The translations under genes were made by a program, and so were the position numbers. The notes beneath the pieces are model-generated. The model was not told where the DNA came from and did not search any database. It worked only from the letters and a program-made list of their open reading frames with translations. From Chloroflexota bacterium (GTDB taxonomy: Bacteria; Chloroflexota; UBA11872), in the NCBI GenBank assembly GCA_028875175.1, contig JAPPFO010000195.1:1-12495 (forward strand): DNA of 12,495 bases, in the 5' to 3' direction. This document shows positions 12,156 to 12,495 of this stretch, one piece after another. Each line of letters opens with the position of its first letter. Position 1 is the stretch's first letter.

Positions 12156-12495
12156 ATGACGAATAACCAGTACTGGTGGCCGGAGCAGTTGAGCCTGAAG
12201 GCGCTCCGCCAGAATTCTTCCCTTTCGGATCCGATGGGCGACGACTTCGACTACGGCGAGGCCGTCGCGTCGCTGGACGTCGAGGCGCTGAAGCGCGACA
12301 TCGAAGCGGTGATGACGACCTCGCAGGACTGGTGGCCGGCCGATTACGGCCACTACGGCCCGCTCTTCATCCGCATGACCTGGCACGCCGCCGGCACCTA
12401 CCGCATCAGCGACGGCCGCGGCGGCGGGGGATCGGGTCACCAACGCTTTGCGCCGCTCAACAGCTGGCCGGACAACGCCAACCTGGACAAGGCGC
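12156..12495 (+). CDS. katG: Catalase-peroxidase KatG (N-terminal part, cut by window edge)
   Basis: The first 113 residues of KatG. SQDWWPADYGHYGPLFIRMTWHAAGTYRISDGRGG is the distal haem pocket: Arg73, Trp76 and His77 are the catalytic triad, and Trp76 is the residue that joins the Met-Tyr-Trp adduct of KatG. HQRFAPLNSWPDNANLDKA continues the invariant block. By family this is a bifunctional haem catalase and peroxidase that removes hydrogen peroxide in the cytoplasm. GGHQR replaces the more usual GGQQR; otherwise the sequence is normal. ATG 12156 follows AGGG at a suitable distance, and the protein opens with MTNNQYWWPEQLSL, typical of the family. The remaining 600 or so residues lie beyond the window. 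Transcription runs away from vapBC. Confidence 0.95.
   Translation, partial: MTNNQYWWPEQLSLKALRQNSSLSDPMGDDFDYGEAVASLDVEALKRDIEAVMTTSQDWWPADYGHYGPLFIRMTWHAAGTYRISDGRGGGGSGHQRFAPLNSWPDNANLDKA

Noticed and set aside
1..12495. CRISPR array or rRNA
   Set aside because: No regularly spaced direct repeats and no rRNA-like sequence seen on either strand.

Overview
The window is a GC-rich bacterial chromosome segment with short intergenic gaps and strong G/C bias at third codon positions. Three separate phytanoyl-CoA dioxygenase (PhyH) paralogs occur with a Gfo/Idh/MocA oxidoreductase, an aldo/keto reductase, a membrane-anchored molybdopterin oxidoreductase, a VapBC module and IS debris. That mix is typical of marine or sponge-associated Chloroflexota (SAR202-like, Caldilineae) or Poribacteria. 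This is an inference from gene content; no rRNA or other decisive marker is present.

Layout, left to right. (1) 1-2141, minus strand: a PhyH oxygenase followed by a membrane-anchored thioredoxin-like protein of the DipZ C-terminal type, which runs off the left edge only a few residues short of its end. (2) 2240-3439, plus strand, divergent from the first block: a 94-residue protein of unknown function and a second PhyH oxygenase. (3) 3452-6210, minus strand: a five-helix plus sulfite-oxidase-type molybdoenzyme, an aldo/keto reductase, and a tRNA-Arg with anticodon GCG. (4) 6248-7952, minus strand: a dTDP-glucose 4,6-dehydratase overlapping a CPBP-family intramembrane protease. (5) 8063-9091, plus strand: a Gfo/Idh/MocA oxidoreductase that shares a CTAG stop overlap with a third, convergent PhyH gene (9088-9933).

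(6) 9836-12053 is a rearranged region. The 5' end of the third PhyH gene plus its upstream DNA is repeated, decayed, exactly 2,040 bp further on. Between the copies lie a 372-bp dead IS5-type element with imperfect terminal inverted repeats, a VOC-family protein, a 124-bp palindromic MITE-like element whose ends resemble those of the dead IS, and a vapBC toxin-antitoxin pair. (7) 12156 to the right edge: the start of katG, a catalase-peroxidase.

The metabolic genes look like a loose set of small-molecule oxidoreductases rather than one recognisable pathway. The most informative second-look items are the PhyH relic and direct repeat, the IS relic/MITE pair with matching ends, the GCG anticodon, and a shared CTAGACTG promoter core upstream of the tRNA and of the divergent rfbB/Gfo-Idh pair. 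I did not find a clearly new multi-gene system.
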